64,000 nt of DNA from the NCBI RefSeq assembly GCF_002119805.1, contig NZ_CP021059.1, positions 2,170,001 to 2,234,000 of the forward strand, given 5' to 3'. The notes below the pieces were generated by a model that ran no database searches, was not told the DNA's origin, and saw nothing but the letters and a program-made list of their open reading frames with translations. A program made the translations under genes and the position numbers. This document shows positions 28,298-37,372 of this stretch, one piece after another. This DNA is from Macrococcoides canis (GTDB lineage: Bacteria > Bacillota > Bacilli > Staphylococcales > Staphylococcaceae). Within the stretch, counting starts at the first letter, position 1. Each line of letters starts with the position of its first letter.

Positions 28298-29467
28298 ATG
28301 ACTTTACTTCAGGCAACATATCATATCATTAAACCTGATGCTAATATCGAAAAGATTGCAGAAAAGCTTGCAATCGGACTCACGGTTGGCAGCTGGACTG
28401 ATCTATCTCATCAAGATCAAGCTATTCTTGAAAAATATAAAGGGCAAGTCATAAGTTCTCAGCATATTCAAGACGATGTAATAGAAATAATAATCGGTTA
28501 TCCTTTACATAATTTCACGTATGAATTTTCATCAATACTAACAACGACATTCGGTAAACTTTCATTAGACGGTAAAGTGAAGCTTGTTGATTTAACATTC
28601 CCAGAGGAGCTACTCGCTCACTTTAAAGGCCCGGCCCTTGGTATTAAAGGGATAAGAGATTTATTGGATATTCATGATCGTCCGCTCGTCATGAGCATCT
28701 TCAAAGGGATTATTGGGCGCGATGCTGAATTTTTTGAAAATCAGCTACGTTTACAGGCATTAAGTGTGGACTGTATCAAAGATGACGAAATTCTATATGA
28801 TGTCCCTGAACTCCCATTTGAAACGCGCATTAAGATTGCAAAGCGCGTATTAGATGAAATTTATGAAACAACGGGCAGATATGTATTATATGCTGTTAAT
28901 TTATCTGGTCCAGTATTCCAGCTTAAAGAAAAAGCCCTACGTGCGAAAGAGCTTGGAGCAAATGCATTGCTTTTCAATGTTCATACATATGGACTAGACG
29001 TATTGAAAGAAATTAGAGACTTAGATCTAGGTCTTCCAATATTTGCACATCCTGCTTTTAGTGGCGCGATTTGCGGGAGTCATGACTACGGCTTAAGCTA
29101 TCCATTGCTTTTAAGCAAACTTACTCGAATTGCAGGCGCAGACTTTATACTATTCCCTGCTCCTTTTGGTTCAGTTCCGCTTTCGAAAGAAGATGCTGCG
29201 TTAATTGTTACAGAGGCTCGTAATCACTTAGGGAATATATCTGTATCGTTTCCTGTGCCATCTGCAGGAATTCATCCGGGGTTAGTTCATTCTTTAATAG
29301 AACATTATGGAACAGATATTGTGATTAACGCAGGTGGTGGTGTCCATGGGCATCCGTCTGGAACAACAGCAGGAGGTCAGGCATTTCTAGAAGCAATCGA
29401 ATATTATTATGGTGGTCCAGAAGGAACATACTTTAAGGAGGCGAAACAAATATGGGGTACATCATAG
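28298..29467 (+). CDS. mtnW: 2,3-diketo-5-methylthiopentyl-1-phosphate enolase (RuBisCO-like protein)
   Basis: 389 aa from ATG 28298 (AAGGAGG 5 bases before); the frame upstream to 28265 lacks a site. RuBisCO-like type IV (YkrW) enolase. Seen: KGPALGIKGIRDLL, the metal-site loop DCIKDDE with the Lys that is carbamylated in the family (about 161), FAHPAFSGAICG and INAGGGVHGHPSGTTAGG, the phosphate-binding loop. Overlaps mtnX by 16 bases. Confidence 0.94.
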   Translation: MTLLQATYHIIKPDANIEKIAEKLAIGLTVGSWTDLSHQDQAILEKYKGQVISSQHIQDDVIEIIIGYPLHNFTYEFSSILTTTFGKLSLDGKVKLVDLTFPEELLAHFKGPALGIKGIRDLLDIHDRPLVMSIFKGIIGRDAEFFENQLRLQALSVDCIKDDEILYDVPELPFETRIKIAKRVLDEIYETTGRYVLYAVNLSGPVFQLKEKALRAKELGANALLFNVHTYGLDVLKEIRDLDLGLPIFAHPAFSGAICGSHDYGLSYPLLLSKLTRIAGADFILFPAPFGSVPLSKEDAALIVTEARNHLGNISVSFPVPSAGIHPGLVHSLIEHYGTDIVINAGGGVHGHPSGTTAGGQAFLEAIEYYYGGPEGTYFKEAKQIWGTS

Positions 29468-30099
29468 CATGTGACTTTGATGGTACAGTGACAAGTACAG
29501 ATACTATCGCAGCAATCATCGAACAATTTGAACCTGTTCATGGGAATGCGATTGTCGAACGTATTATGTCCCGAGAAATATCTATTAAAACTGGTGTTTC
29601 AGAACTCTTTAACTTGTTACATAGCACAGACAAAGATGCCGTGATTCAATTCGCAATAGAAGAAGTGGCGATTCGACCTGGTTTCCAGCAACTTCTTGAC
29701 AAGGCAGCTGAAAAGCATATCCCCTTCTATATTATTAGTGGTGGTATGCATTTCTTCATCGATCCGATACTATCTCAGTTTCACGGGATTAAAGAAGTGT
29801 TCGCAAATGAAGTAGATTTTACTGATGATTATATGAAGGTCATATGGACGCATCCTTGTGATATTCATTGTGACAATGACTGTGGCACTTGTAAGCCATC
29901 TATCGTTCGACGTATTGCAGGTAATCGAAAAGTGATTGCTATCGGTGACAGCGTAACGGATATCTTGCTGGCACAAGAAGCGGATATTTTATTCACTACA
30001 GATAAACTATCGGAATATGCACAAACAAATAACATAGACCATCAACATTTCGAAACATTTTATGATATAGAAGAGCAATTAGAGGAGGTGCTCCATTGA
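29452..30099 (+). CDS. mtnX: 2-hydroxy-3-keto-5-methylthiopentenyl-1-phosphate phosphatase
   Basis: 215 aa HAD phosphatase. Motif I ACDFDGTVTSTD (residues 6-17), motif II YIISGGMHFF (about 87), and motif III/IV AIGDSVTDILLAQEAD (about 163-178). It hydrolyses the product of MtnW in the two-step route used instead of the fused MtnC. CDIHCDNDCGTC gives a Cys-rich loop. Confidence 0.93.
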   Translation: MGYIIACDFDGTVTSTDTIAAIIEQFEPVHGNAIVERIMSREISIKTGVSELFNLLHSTDKDAVIQFAIEEVAIRPGFQQLLDKAAEKHIPFYIISGGMHFFIDPILSQFHGIKEVFANEVDFTDDYMKVIWTHPCDIHCDNDCGTCKPSIVRRIAGNRKVIAIGDSVTDILLAQEADILFTTDKLSEYAQTNNIDHQHFETFYDIEEQLEEVLH

Positions 30100-30713
30100 C
30101 CGCCTTGACTCAAATAACAGAGATTAAAGAACGGCTGGCTGCACTTCACTATTTCCCAGGAACAAGCGGCAACCTTGCAATTCGTAATGATGCTCAGTCT
30201 TTATATGTCACTACTAGTGGTATCGATAAGAATATCACACATGAAGACAGTTTCGTACGAGTTGATTATAATGGGCAGCCGATTGATTCTTCACTTAAAC
30301 CATCGCTAGAAACCGTTCTGCATCTCGAAATCTTCAACCATACAGAGGCACAAGTATCTCTACATGTCCACTCTGTAGAAAATAACGTTATCTCTGAAAT
30401 TTACGGTGATGACCAAGAAGTAACATTTAAGAATCAAGAACTAATAAAAGCTTTTGGATTATGGCAAGATAACGATGTGCTCACAATACCAATTATCGAA
30501 AACCCTGCGGATGTTACACTGCTCGCACAATTATTTGCTAAACACATACACCAAGACTACGGTGCAGTACTCATTCGTAATCATGGATTAAATGTCTGGG
30601 GCAGATCAAAAGATGAAGCACTTAAACTTTTAGAAGCAGCTGAATTTCTATTTAAGTACCGACTACAGCTAAATGCAGCACAATATTATTTACATACATT
30701 AAAGGAGAGATAA
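30096..30713 (+). CDS. mtnB: methylthioribulose-1-phosphate dehydratase
   Basis: 205 aa of the class II aldolase fold. Zinc-binding His pair in SLHVHSVENNVIS (about 88) and a third in IRNHGLNVWGRS (about 163); GTSGNLAIR near the N-terminus binds phosphate. Begins with TTG at 30096 overlapping the mtnX stop by 4 bases, with GAGGAGGTG upstream. Acts between MtnA and MtnW in the pathway although encoded after them. Confidence 0.93.
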   Translation: MTALTQITEIKERLAALHYFPGTSGNLAIRNDAQSLYVTTSGIDKNITHEDSFVRVDYNGQPIDSSLKPSLETVLHLEIFNHTEAQVSLHVHSVENNVISEIYGDDQEVTFKNQELIKAFGLWQDNDVLTIPIIENPADVTLLAQLFAKHIHQDYGAVLIRNHGLNVWGRSKDEALKLLEAAEFLFKYRLQLNAAQYYLHTLKER

Positions 30714-30716
30714 ATT

Positions 30717-31241
30717 ATGGCATACTTAATATTTCAAAAATCAGGACGACGCTTAGACAATCAGGAGGAAATCCATCAATTTCTATCAGATAACGAAGTC
30801 ATCTATGAACAATGGGATACTTCGAAACTTCCAGAAGAACTTATTGAGAATTATCAATTGACTGATGCACAAAAGGATGAAGTGCTGAAGACATTCGACA
30901 GCGAAATTAAAGCCATCAGTGACCGTAGAGGGTATAAAGCGAGCGATGTTATTAGTTTATCTGACACTACACCGAATTTAGACGAGTTGTTACAGAACTT
31001 CCAGCGCGAGCATCACCATACAGATGATGAAGTCCGATTTATCGTAAGTGGTAACGGTGTCTTTGTAATACAAGGTAAAGATGATGAATTCTTTGAAGTA
31101 CATTTAAATCCTGGAGACTTAATTTCAGTACCTCCAAATGTGCGCCATTACTTCACGCTATCAGACAACCGTAAAGTTGTTGCAGTCAGAATATTTGTTG
31201 ACGAATCTGGATGGGTCCCTGTTTACGAAAAAACAGTCTAG
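30717..31241 (+). CDS. mtnD: acireductone dioxygenase
   Basis: 174 aa cupin. Metal ligands His, His and Glu in EHHHTDDEVRF (about 99-109) and the last His in VPPNVRHYFTL (about 142). With Fe2+ it gives the methionine precursor KMTB plus formate; with Ni2+ the off-pathway products. Last gene of the operon. The final transaminase (MtnE) is not in this window. Confidence 0.94.
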   Translation: MAYLIFQKSGRRLDNQEEIHQFLSDNEVIYEQWDTSKLPEELIENYQLTDAQKDEVLKTFDSEIKAISDRRGYKASDVISLSDTTPNLDELLQNFQREHHHTDDEVRFIVSGNGVFVIQGKDDEFFEVHLNPGDLISVPPNVRHYFTLSDNRKVVAVRIFVDESGWVPVYEKTV

Positions 31242-31255
31242 TAAAAATTCTGCAT

Positions 31256-31313
31256 AGTGAAATGCACCTCTAAAGCTGACTCTTGAAATTCAACTTTAGA
31301 GGTGCACTTCACT
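31256..31313. terminator. bidirectional terminator after mtnD
   Basis: AGTGAAATGCACCTCTAAAG pairs with CTTTAGAGGTGCACTTCACT (one mismatch) around a loop of 18 bases. It closes the mtn operon and overlaps the end of the convergent GNAT gene. Confidence 0.8.
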
Positions 31314-31792
31314 TATAATGTTTTTTTAAGCAGACCAGATAATACTTTCTCACCAAGAATGTCTTCTTCATATTCACGTACAAGCTCGAATCCTTCTCTA
31401 TAATAAAACTTCGTTGCACGTTCATTGTCCAGCGCAACCTCAACAAAGACTGCATCGTATGTGTCGAAATAAGATAGACCATTATGCAGAAGTGCCGTAC
31501 CGATCGCATGACGCTGATGCTCAGGCAAGACATAGATAGCAGATAAATTCAAAGCTTTTCCGTAGATAAAATTTGCGAATCCTACAATTTCTCCATCTAC
31601 TTCGGCTACTAAAAATAACGTCTCTTTAATTCTCTTCTCTAGTCTTGATGTGCTGAACGATGCTTCTAAAAATTGAACACTTGTGCTCGCTGCCATTATA
31701 TTCTTATATGTATCGTGCCATGCTTTTGTGACCACATTTTTGATTTGAACGATATCATCTTGTGCTGCTTTTCGAATACTTACCATTTTCAT
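31313..31792 (-). CDS. GNAT family N-acetyltransferase
   Basis: 159 aa. Acetyl-CoA binding segment YVLPEHQRHAIGTALLHNG (about 93-111, R/QxxGxG/A type), preceded by EIVGFANFIY and followed by VEVALDNERATKFYYREGFE, the classic GNAT end. Substrate unknown. ATG ATG-like alternatives exist: ATG 31786 has better spacing from AGGAG than ATG 31792. Confidence 0.85.
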   Translation of the reverse strand: MKMVSIRKAAQDDIVQIKNVVTKAWHDTYKNIMAASTSVQFLEASFSTSRLEKRIKETLFLVAEVDGEIVGFANFIYGKALNLSAIYVLPEHQRHAIGTALLHNGLSYFDTYDAVFVEVALDNERATKFYYREGFELVREYEEDILGEKVLSGLLKKTL

Positions 31793-31864
31793 TCTCTCCT
31801 ACTTCAGTTTAAAAAGTTAATATCTTTCAATTATATCATTTAATTGTCTGAATTGCACGACAAT

Positions 31865-32980
31865 TTAATTAAATTGTGTTCGTTTTAAAGCTGGTGCTCC
31901 TATCGTTGTTGCACACTTAATAAACGATAAATAGTTCAGCTGTTGCATCGGAGAGAGATGTTTAATATAAACATAATGATATTCTAAATATGGTCTAGAC
32001 CCTCGCGCTAACTTATAATCTTTGGCACCTGCACTGTTATTAATGCCGTATCCATTACGCTTAGCAAATTCATAGAGTAATCCACTCGTGATAAAATAGA
32101 GATGTTTAATGGATTGATCCATACCAAAGTATGCCGGGAATAATATGTTCCCCGCTTCCTGTACAGCCATAAACGATACAATGCGTTCTTTATCCTTTAA
32201 CACGAACCACTGCAAATTCGTATGTTCATACATAAATTTAAAGAATTCCGCTGTATAGTGCGGATTAAAGTTTGAATACTTATCCAAATATACTTGTTCA
32301 TATAAAGGGATCAGCTGTTCAAAGTCATCATCTTCAAGCGTCATCGTAAATGTTAATCCACTCTTATTAAATTTCTTAATATCTTTCTTTAAATCTTTAC
32401 GTTCGTTCTTATTGTGCTGTTCATTGCTATCATAAATGTATACTGCTCGAGATATAAGACGCTCGTATCCAGCTTCTTTAAGCAATTCCATTTCATGCTT
32501 ATGAAACTTATCATTTAATGTACGGAAACAGATGGCATGCTTAGGATAACGCTCTGATAGCAGCTTTGTAATCAACTCAATTTGATTAAACTCATATCCT
32601 TCATACATCGTTGTAGACATAAATGAAGGGAATACTGTAACTGTTTGTTCGCATGACGGATTCAGCACAAATCGACCAGTCGCAAGAATTGCACTTGTGA
32701 CCGGCCTTAAATATGCTGGCATATCCATACGACTTGTTTCACTTACCATCTCGTCAATATACTGCCCAGTAAAGGAATGAATCCACGACTGATTCATTCC
32801 ACCGTCTTTAATGCTGAATGGTATGAGTTGACCGTTCAACACCATCACTTCTACACGGGCTTGCACATTCCCAATGCCACGCGTAATACCTTCCATCATA
32901 TAACGTAAATATTCTCGCTCTTTAATGCCAATGTCAATTTGTTCAAATGGTATCTCTGTATAAGTGCTATAGAATGTCAT
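31865..32980 (-). CDS. GNAT-fold (FemX/BioF2-like) acyltransferase-type protein
   Basis: 371 aa from ATG 32980 (AGAGGA 6 bases before). The C-terminal 200 residues look like a GNAT domain of the BioF2/FemABX kind: LIPLYEQVYLDKYSNF, WFVLKDKERIVSFMAVQEAG, YFITSGLLYEFAKRNGYGINNSAGAKDYKLARG and LEYHYVYIKHL. The N-terminal half is less clear and may be a second GNAT-like unit, as in Fem proteins. It follows the ATP-grasp gene by 10 bases, so the pair probably acts in one pathway: the ligase activates a carboxylate and this protein transfers an acyl or aminoacyl group. The product is unknown. Confidence 0.6.
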   Translation of the reverse strand: MTFYSTYTEIPFEQIDIGIKEREYLRYMMEGITRGIGNVQARVEVMVLNGQLIPFSIKDGGMNQSWIHSFTGQYIDEMVSETSRMDMPAYLRPVTSAILATGRFVLNPSCEQTVTVFPSFMSTTMYEGYEFNQIELITKLLSERYPKHAICFRTLNDKFHKHEMELLKEAGYERLISRAVYIYDSNEQHNKNERKDLKKDIKKFNKSGLTFTMTLEDDDFEQLIPLYEQVYLDKYSNFNPHYTAEFFKFMYEHTNLQWFVLKDKERIVSFMAVQEAGNILFPAYFGMDQSIKHLYFITSGLLYEFAKRNGYGINNSAGAKDYKLARGSRPYLEYHYVYIKHLSPMQQLNYLSFIKCATTIGAPALKRTQFN

Positions 32981-32990
32981 AAACAATCCT

Positions 32991-34103
32991 CTATTTCTTC
33001 GTCATAAGATCTTCGTTCCACTCAATATCATACGTCGTAATCGTATTTACAGTCGTCTTCAATGACTTCGCTGTCAACCACCACTGCGCACCACTGATTA
33101 GCTGCTCAAAGAATATACCTTTCTCACTTGGATGCCAGAATATATCCTTACCATACTTCAAACGTTCTAGGTTATGTTTCTTAGGTCGCATAATAAAGTT
33201 ATAGAGGGATACAAATATAAGCTGACGTGCTTCGTACTTTGGTGCACATGGCTTTAATTCCCATACTTCTGGCTGCATAAATAATGCGCCATTTGTCGCA
33301 CGTGGATTACATTCAATAAAGTAATACTCACCCGTAGTATCACATTGAATCACATCGAATGCGATTTGATATGACCAGTTTAAATTGCGAATAACGCTTT
33401 CGATAATTTCCTGCAATGCTTCATTCTTCTGAGAATGAAAGTGTGTTGAACAATTATAACTATCATGTGTGTTGGATAAATATAATGATGTACTTAACGT
33501 ACGTCCTTCGTACGCAAAACTATAAGAACACCATTCTGTTCCTTTAATTAACGTCTGTATCATAAACGGAAATTCGATTAAACGATCATTCTCTAATTCC
33601 ATACGCGATAATTTACGAACGGATTGTCCGAAACGTCCATATGGTTGCTTAACGATATATTCATTTCCCGGGTAATCGTTAATAAACTGAGTTAAATCAT
33701 CTTGATTCATAATATATTCCGTATCAGGTACTTTGAAACCCATCGCATCGATTAACTTTGTGAAGTTATATTTATTATGCACAGAAAGCATCTTCTGAAT
33801 CTCTTCAACATAAACTGGAGCTTTAATATGCGACTTCATATAAGAAAGATAGAATGACTCTTCGTTCAAAGGAATAACCAGATCAATTTGATAAGTGTCG
33901 ATAATATCATTAATATCTTGAATATATAATTCTGTCGAAAATCGTGGAGAAGTTGTCAAAATAAATTGCTCGATAAACTTGGACTTTTTAATACTTACCT
34001 TCTTCGTGGAATCCGTTAAGTACACCTTTCTACCCAGGGCTACCTGCTGCTGCACTACTTCATAAGAAATTGGTGCACGCGCACCCGTAATCAATATATT
34101 CAC
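32991..34103 (-). CDS. ATP-grasp carboxylate-amine ligase-like protein
   Basis: 370 aa from GTG 34103 (GGAAGG 4 bases before). Carbamoyl-phosphate-synthetase-like: N-terminal NILITGARAPISYEVVQQ nucleotide-fold loop, IDLVIPLNEESFYLS, ATP-grasp core from about 105 with EYIVKQPYGRFGQSVRKLS (glycine-rich lid), and the metal site DVIQCDTTGEYYFIECNPRATNG (E and N about 260-265). ATP-grasp enzymes join a carboxylate to an amine or thiol through an acyl phosphate. The substrate is unknown. First gene of a two-gene operon with Pho-box-like repeats upstream. Confidence 0.75.
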   Translation of the reverse strand: MNILITGARAPISYEVVQQQVALGRKVYLTDSTKKVSIKKSKFIEQFILTTSPRFSTELYIQDINDIIDTYQIDLVIPLNEESFYLSYMKSHIKAPVYVEEIQKMLSVHNKYNFTKLIDAMGFKVPDTEYIMNQDDLTQFINDYPGNEYIVKQPYGRFGQSVRKLSRMELENDRLIEFPFMIQTLIKGTEWCSYSFAYEGRTLSTSLYLSNTHDSYNCSTHFHSQKNEALQEIIESVIRNLNWSYQIAFDVIQCDTTGEYYFIECNPRATNGALFMQPEVWELKPCAPKYEARQLIFVSLYNFIMRPKKHNLERLKYGKDIFWHPSEKGIFFEQLISGAQWWLTAKSLKTTVNTITTYDIEWNEDLMTKK

Positions 34104-34155
34104 AAAACCTTCCACCTTTCATATACGACACTTTATGTTTATCGTAACAGAGAGA

Positions 34156-34202
34156 TGTTAAACACATGTTAAGTTACTTTAAAGAAATATGTGATTTGTT
34201 AA
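34156..34202 (-). promoter_or_regulatory. Pho-box-like repeats upstream of the ATP-grasp operon
   Basis: On the minus strand TTAACA (34167-34172) and TTAACA (34156-34161) are 11 bases apart, with TTTAAA (34178-34183) and TCACAT (34189-34194) continuing the 11-base period, and a further TTAACA at 34197-34202. PhoP of Bacillus and relatives binds TT(A/T/C)ACA direct repeats with about 5-base spacers. A possible -10 CATAAA follows about 18 bases later. Control by phosphate is inferred. Confidence 0.5.
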
Positions 34203-34227
34203 GGTGATTATATTTTATAAATAAAAG

Positions 34228-34259
34228 CAGCACAGAAAATATAAATATTTTCTGTGCTG
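34228..34259 (-). terminator. terminator of the pta-lipL-DUF1450 genes
   Basis: CAGCACAGAAAATAT and ATATTTTCTGTGCTG form a 15-bp stem with a very short loop, followed by TTTTATTTATAAAA on the minus strand. Confidence 0.85.
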
Positions 34260-34285
34260 TCCTACTAATATATATATAAAGTAAG

Positions 34286-34615
34286 TTATCCTTTATTCAA
34301 CTTCGCTTTCAGCTTCGCGTTCTGTTCATCCAGTCTGCGTTTGCGTTCGGCATTACGCTTCGCTAAACGCGCTTCTTCTTCCGGATCGCGTTTTTGAGAA
34401 AGACGTTTCTTCACTTTCTCCATCAACTCATCTTCAGTAAGTGCTGCAAGCGGGCGGTTATTCACAAATGCGAAAGTTTTCTTACGTCCTGGTCCGCAGT
34501 AAGACTGGCATGCAATTTCCACTTCAGCATCTGGATCTAACTTTTCTAATTTTGGTAACAACGTTCTTAAACACACACCTTGGCAGTCATCACATACCTG
34601 AAACTTATTACGCAT
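34286..34615 (-). CDS. DUF1450 (YuzB-like) thioredoxin-like/ferredoxin-like protein
   Basis: 109 aa. N-terminal half has four Cys in the pattern CDDCQGVC and [23 protein letters not shown], as in the YuzB/DUF1450 family (thioredoxin-like 2Fe-2S ferredoxin relatives). The C-terminal 45 residues are a charged helix of Arg, Lys and Glu, longer than usual. It lies 5 bases after lipL. A metal or redox role is likely but unproven. Confidence 0.8.
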   Translation of the reverse strand: MRNKFQVCDDCQGVCLRTLLPKLEKLDPDAEVEIACQSYCGPGRKKTFAFVNNRPLAALTEDELMEKVKKRLSQKRDPEEEARLAKRNAERKRRLDEQNAKLKAKLNKG

Positions 34616-34620
34616 TTATG

Positions 34621-35445
34621 TCACCCTTCCTGATTTATCTTCAATTTACTATTACGTTCAATCATGCGCTCGAAATATATATTATACAATGTCCACATGT
34701 CGTTTGTCATCTCATTATTTGAAAGTGTTGCACCAAGTGCTTTCATCGCAAACAGTAATTTAAACAGGACTTCTTCAACAGATAGCTCTGTCTCGAGCAA
34801 TTCTTCAAGACTTGCCATGCACGATGGATCAATATCCGGGTAGTGAAACTTCGTCTCTTCTCCGCCCAGAGCGATATCGTAAAACTGACGCATCAGTTCC
34901 GCACGCTCACCGCCACTACCTTCAATGCATAAGTAAATTTGCACCGCAATCCCACCTTTAACACGGCGTTGCGATATGCCTGCAAACTTCTTACCATCAA
35001 TGCTTAAGTCATAGCTTCCCGGACAATATGAGCGCTTAATTTCTTTCGCTTCAATACGTTTACCGTACGACGCAAACATCTCCTGCACAAGTTCGTACAT
35101 ATATTCATAACCTGCATCTATCGAGAAGCTGATATCACCTTTAAATATAAGAGAAATATTCAGCACACCTGCATCAAGCACAACACCTAACCCACCGGAA
35201 TTACGCACAATGACGCCATACCCCTTATTGTTTAAGTATTCTATCCCTTCTGCTAAATGCGGTAATCTTGCATCATGAATTCCAAGTATAACGACATGAT
35301 TATGCACCCACGTTCTCACAACAGAATCATTACCTTGACCCACTAAATGACAGTACATATCATCAAAACTAAAGGACTGCATTGGCTGCAGTCCTGTCGT
35401 ATGATCAACATATTGCCATTTTCCTTCGAAAATGGAACCTGTCAT
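34621..35445 (-). CDS. lipL: octanoyl-[GcvH]:protein N-octanoyltransferase
   Basis: 274 aa of the biotin/lipoate protein ligase fold. IVRNSGGLGVVLDAGVLNIS (RxxGGG-like loop, about 80-99) and the catalytic Cys in RSYCPGSYDLSIDGKKFAGISQ, where LipL proteins carry it. It moves octanoyl or lipoyl groups from GcvH to the E2 subunits of 2-oxoacid dehydrogenases. The ATG shares a base with the pta stop. A plain lipoate ligase is the alternative reading. Confidence 0.85.
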   Translation of the reverse strand: MTGSIFEGKWQYVDHTTGLQPMQSFSFDDMYCHLVGQGNDSVVRTWVHNHVVILGIHDARLPHLAEGIEYLNNKGYGVIVRNSGGLGVVLDAGVLNISLIFKGDISFSIDAGYEYMYELVQEMFASYGKRIEAKEIKRSYCPGSYDLSIDGKKFAGISQRRVKGGIAVQIYLCIEGSGGERAELMRQFYDIALGGEETKFHYPDIDPSCMASLEELLETELSVEEVLFKLLFAMKALGATLSNNEMTNDMWTLYNIYFERMIERNSKLKINQEG

Positions 35446-36434
35446 TATAGTGATTGTGCTGCAGTAATGATTGATAATGATACTACATCTTCAGTAGAAC
35501 ATCCGCGTGATAAATCATTTACTGGTGCATTTAATCCTTGTAAGATTGGTCCAACTGCGTCGAATCCACCTAAACGCTGAGCAATCTTGTAACCGATATT
35601 ACCCGCTTCTAATGAAGGAAATACGAAAACATTTGCATCACCTTGAATTGGAGATTCAGGTGCTTTCTTCGCTGCAACTGAAGGAACGAATGCAGCATCA
35701 AACTGGAATTCACCATCAATTACGACACCTTGTAAGTCTGCTTCTGATGCTAATTTTTCTTGCGCTAATTTCGTTGCTTCTGTAACTTTCTCAGTCTCAG
35801 GTGTCTTTGCTGAACCTTTCGTTGAGAAGCTTAACATTGCAACTTTCGGTTCCATACCGAATTGTTTTGCAGTCTTCGCTGATTCAATCGCGATCTCAGC
35901 TAATGCTTGTGAATCTAATTGAGGGTTAATTGCACAGTCACCCATAACGTACTGTTCTTCATCACGCATCATGAAGAATACACCTGATGTACGAGATACG
36001 CCTGGCTTCGTCTTAATGATCTGTAATGCAGGACGAACAGTATCCGCTGTAGAATGCGCTGCACCTGATACTAACCCCGCAGCATGACCAGCATATACTA
36101 ACATCGTACCGAAATAGTTTGGATCCTTTAACATTTCAGTCGCTTGTTCTTCTGTCGCTTTACCTTTACGGCGTTCAACAAACTTCGCGATTAAATCTTC
36201 ACGTAAGTCGCTTGTAGTAGGATCCATTAGTTCAATACCATCAATCGCAACACCTAACTTTGTAGCAAGTGCTTCAATTTCAGTTTTATCACCTAACACG
36301 ATAGGAGTTACTTTATCTCCTTTGTGTAATTCAACTGCTGCTTGTAATACTCTTTCGTCGTTTCCTTCAGGTAATACGATTTTTACATTTTTCCCTGAAA
36401 GTTTCTCGTTTAATACTTCTAATAAATTAGCCAT
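35445..36434 (-). CDS. pta: phosphate acetyltransferase
   Basis: 329 aa, the short Pta form. Converts acetyl-CoA and phosphate to acetyl phosphate, feeding AckA overflow metabolism. Family motifs: KIVLPEGNDERVLQAA at the start, YFGTMLVYAGHAAGLVSGAAHSTADTVRPALQ (active-site region, about 108-140), and C-terminal LQGLNAPVNDLSRGCSTEDVV. GGAGGC precedes the ATG. It diverges from hemQ. Confidence 0.96.
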   Translation of the reverse strand: MANLLEVLNEKLSGKNVKIVLPEGNDERVLQAAVELHKGDKVTPIVLGDKTEIEALATKLGVAIDGIELMDPTTSDLREDLIAKFVERRKGKATEEQATEMLKDPNYFGTMLVYAGHAAGLVSGAAHSTADTVRPALQIIKTKPGVSRTSGVFFMMRDEEQYVMGDCAINPQLDSQALAEIAIESAKTAKQFGMEPKVAMLSFSTKGSAKTPETEKVTEATKLAQEKLASEADLQGVVIDGEFQFDAAFVPSVAAKKAPESPIQGDANVFVFPSLEAGNIGYKIAQRLGGFDAVGPILQGLNAPVNDLSRGCSTEDVVSLSIITAAQSL

Positions 36435-36585
36435 AATAGCCTCCTGAATGAATTAAATTATTTCCGTACCTATTATAAACCTAATTGCATTATTTTTCAC
36501 GTCATCAATTTGTAGATTATAAGAAATTACTTATACCATTATATATGATAGAATGAACATGATTAAATTTAAGGAGAGATGAATA

Positions 36586-37335
36586 ATGAATGAAGCAGCA
36601 AAAACTCTAGATGGATGGTATAGCTTACATCTATTCTATGCAATTGATTTTACAAGCCTTAAAATTTTAGAACAAAGCGAAAGAACTGCAATGGTTGAAG
36701 AATTTAAAGCGTTTATCAACACTTTAGAAGATAACCACGTTGCAAAAGAAGGTTCATACGCGTTATACAACATTACAGGACAAAAAGCTGACTTAATGCT
36801 TTGGTTATTACGCCCTGAAATGAAAGACTTAACAGCACTAGAAAACAAATTCAACAAACTTGCGATCAGAGATTTCTTAATCCCTACATACTCATACGTT
36901 TCAGTAATCGAGTTAAGCAACTACTTAGCAGGTGACTCTAACGAAGATCCATATGAGAACCCACATATTAAAGCAAGACTATATCCAGAATTACCACGTT
37001 CTGAATATGTATGTTTCTACCCGATGGATAAACGCCGTCAAGGTGAAGACAACTGGTACATGTTAGATATGGATCACCGTAAAGGACTCATGCGCTCACA
37101 CGGTATGATCGGTCGTGGATACGCAGGTATCGTTAAACAATTCATCACAGGATCAGTAGGATTCGATGACTATGAATGGGGCGTTACACTATTCTCAGAC
37201 GACGTATTACAATTTAAGAAACTTGTATACGAAATGAGATTTGACGAAGTGTCAGCACGTTACGGTGAATTTGGTGGCTTCTACGTAGGAAACATCCTTA
37301 CAGTGAATGACCTTCAGGATTTATTTGCATTATAA
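36586..37335 (+). CDS. hemQ: coproheme decarboxylase (HemQ, chlorite-dismutase family)
   Basis: 249 aa. Last step of the coproporphyrin-dependent haem pathway of Gram-positive bacteria: two oxidative decarboxylations of coproheme. Start [14 protein letters not shown] and later [17 protein letters not shown] (with the reactive Tyr), [19 protein letters not shown] (proximal His) are as in HemQ. Strong AAGGAGAG site. Always found near pta in staphylococci, as here. Confidence 0.95.
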   Translation: MNEAAKTLDGWYSLHLFYAIDFTSLKILEQSERTAMVEEFKAFINTLEDNHVAKEGSYALYNITGQKADLMLWLLRPEMKDLTALENKFNKLAIRDFLIPTYSYVSVIELSNYLAGDSNEDPYENPHIKARLYPELPRSEYVCFYPMDKRRQGEDNWYMLDMDHRKGLMRSHGMIGRGYAGIVKQFITGSVGFDDYEWGVTLFSDDVLQFKKLVYEMRFDEVSARYGEFGGFYVGNILTVNDLQDLFAL

Positions 37336-37372
37336 AAAAATGCGTGTGTCAAAAGACACACGCATTTTTTTT
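37334..37372. terminator. bidirectional terminator between hemQ and sstD
   Basis: TGCGTGTGTC (37341-37350) pairs with GACACACGCA (37355-37364) with long A and T flanks on both sides, so it works on both strands. Confidence 0.9.
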
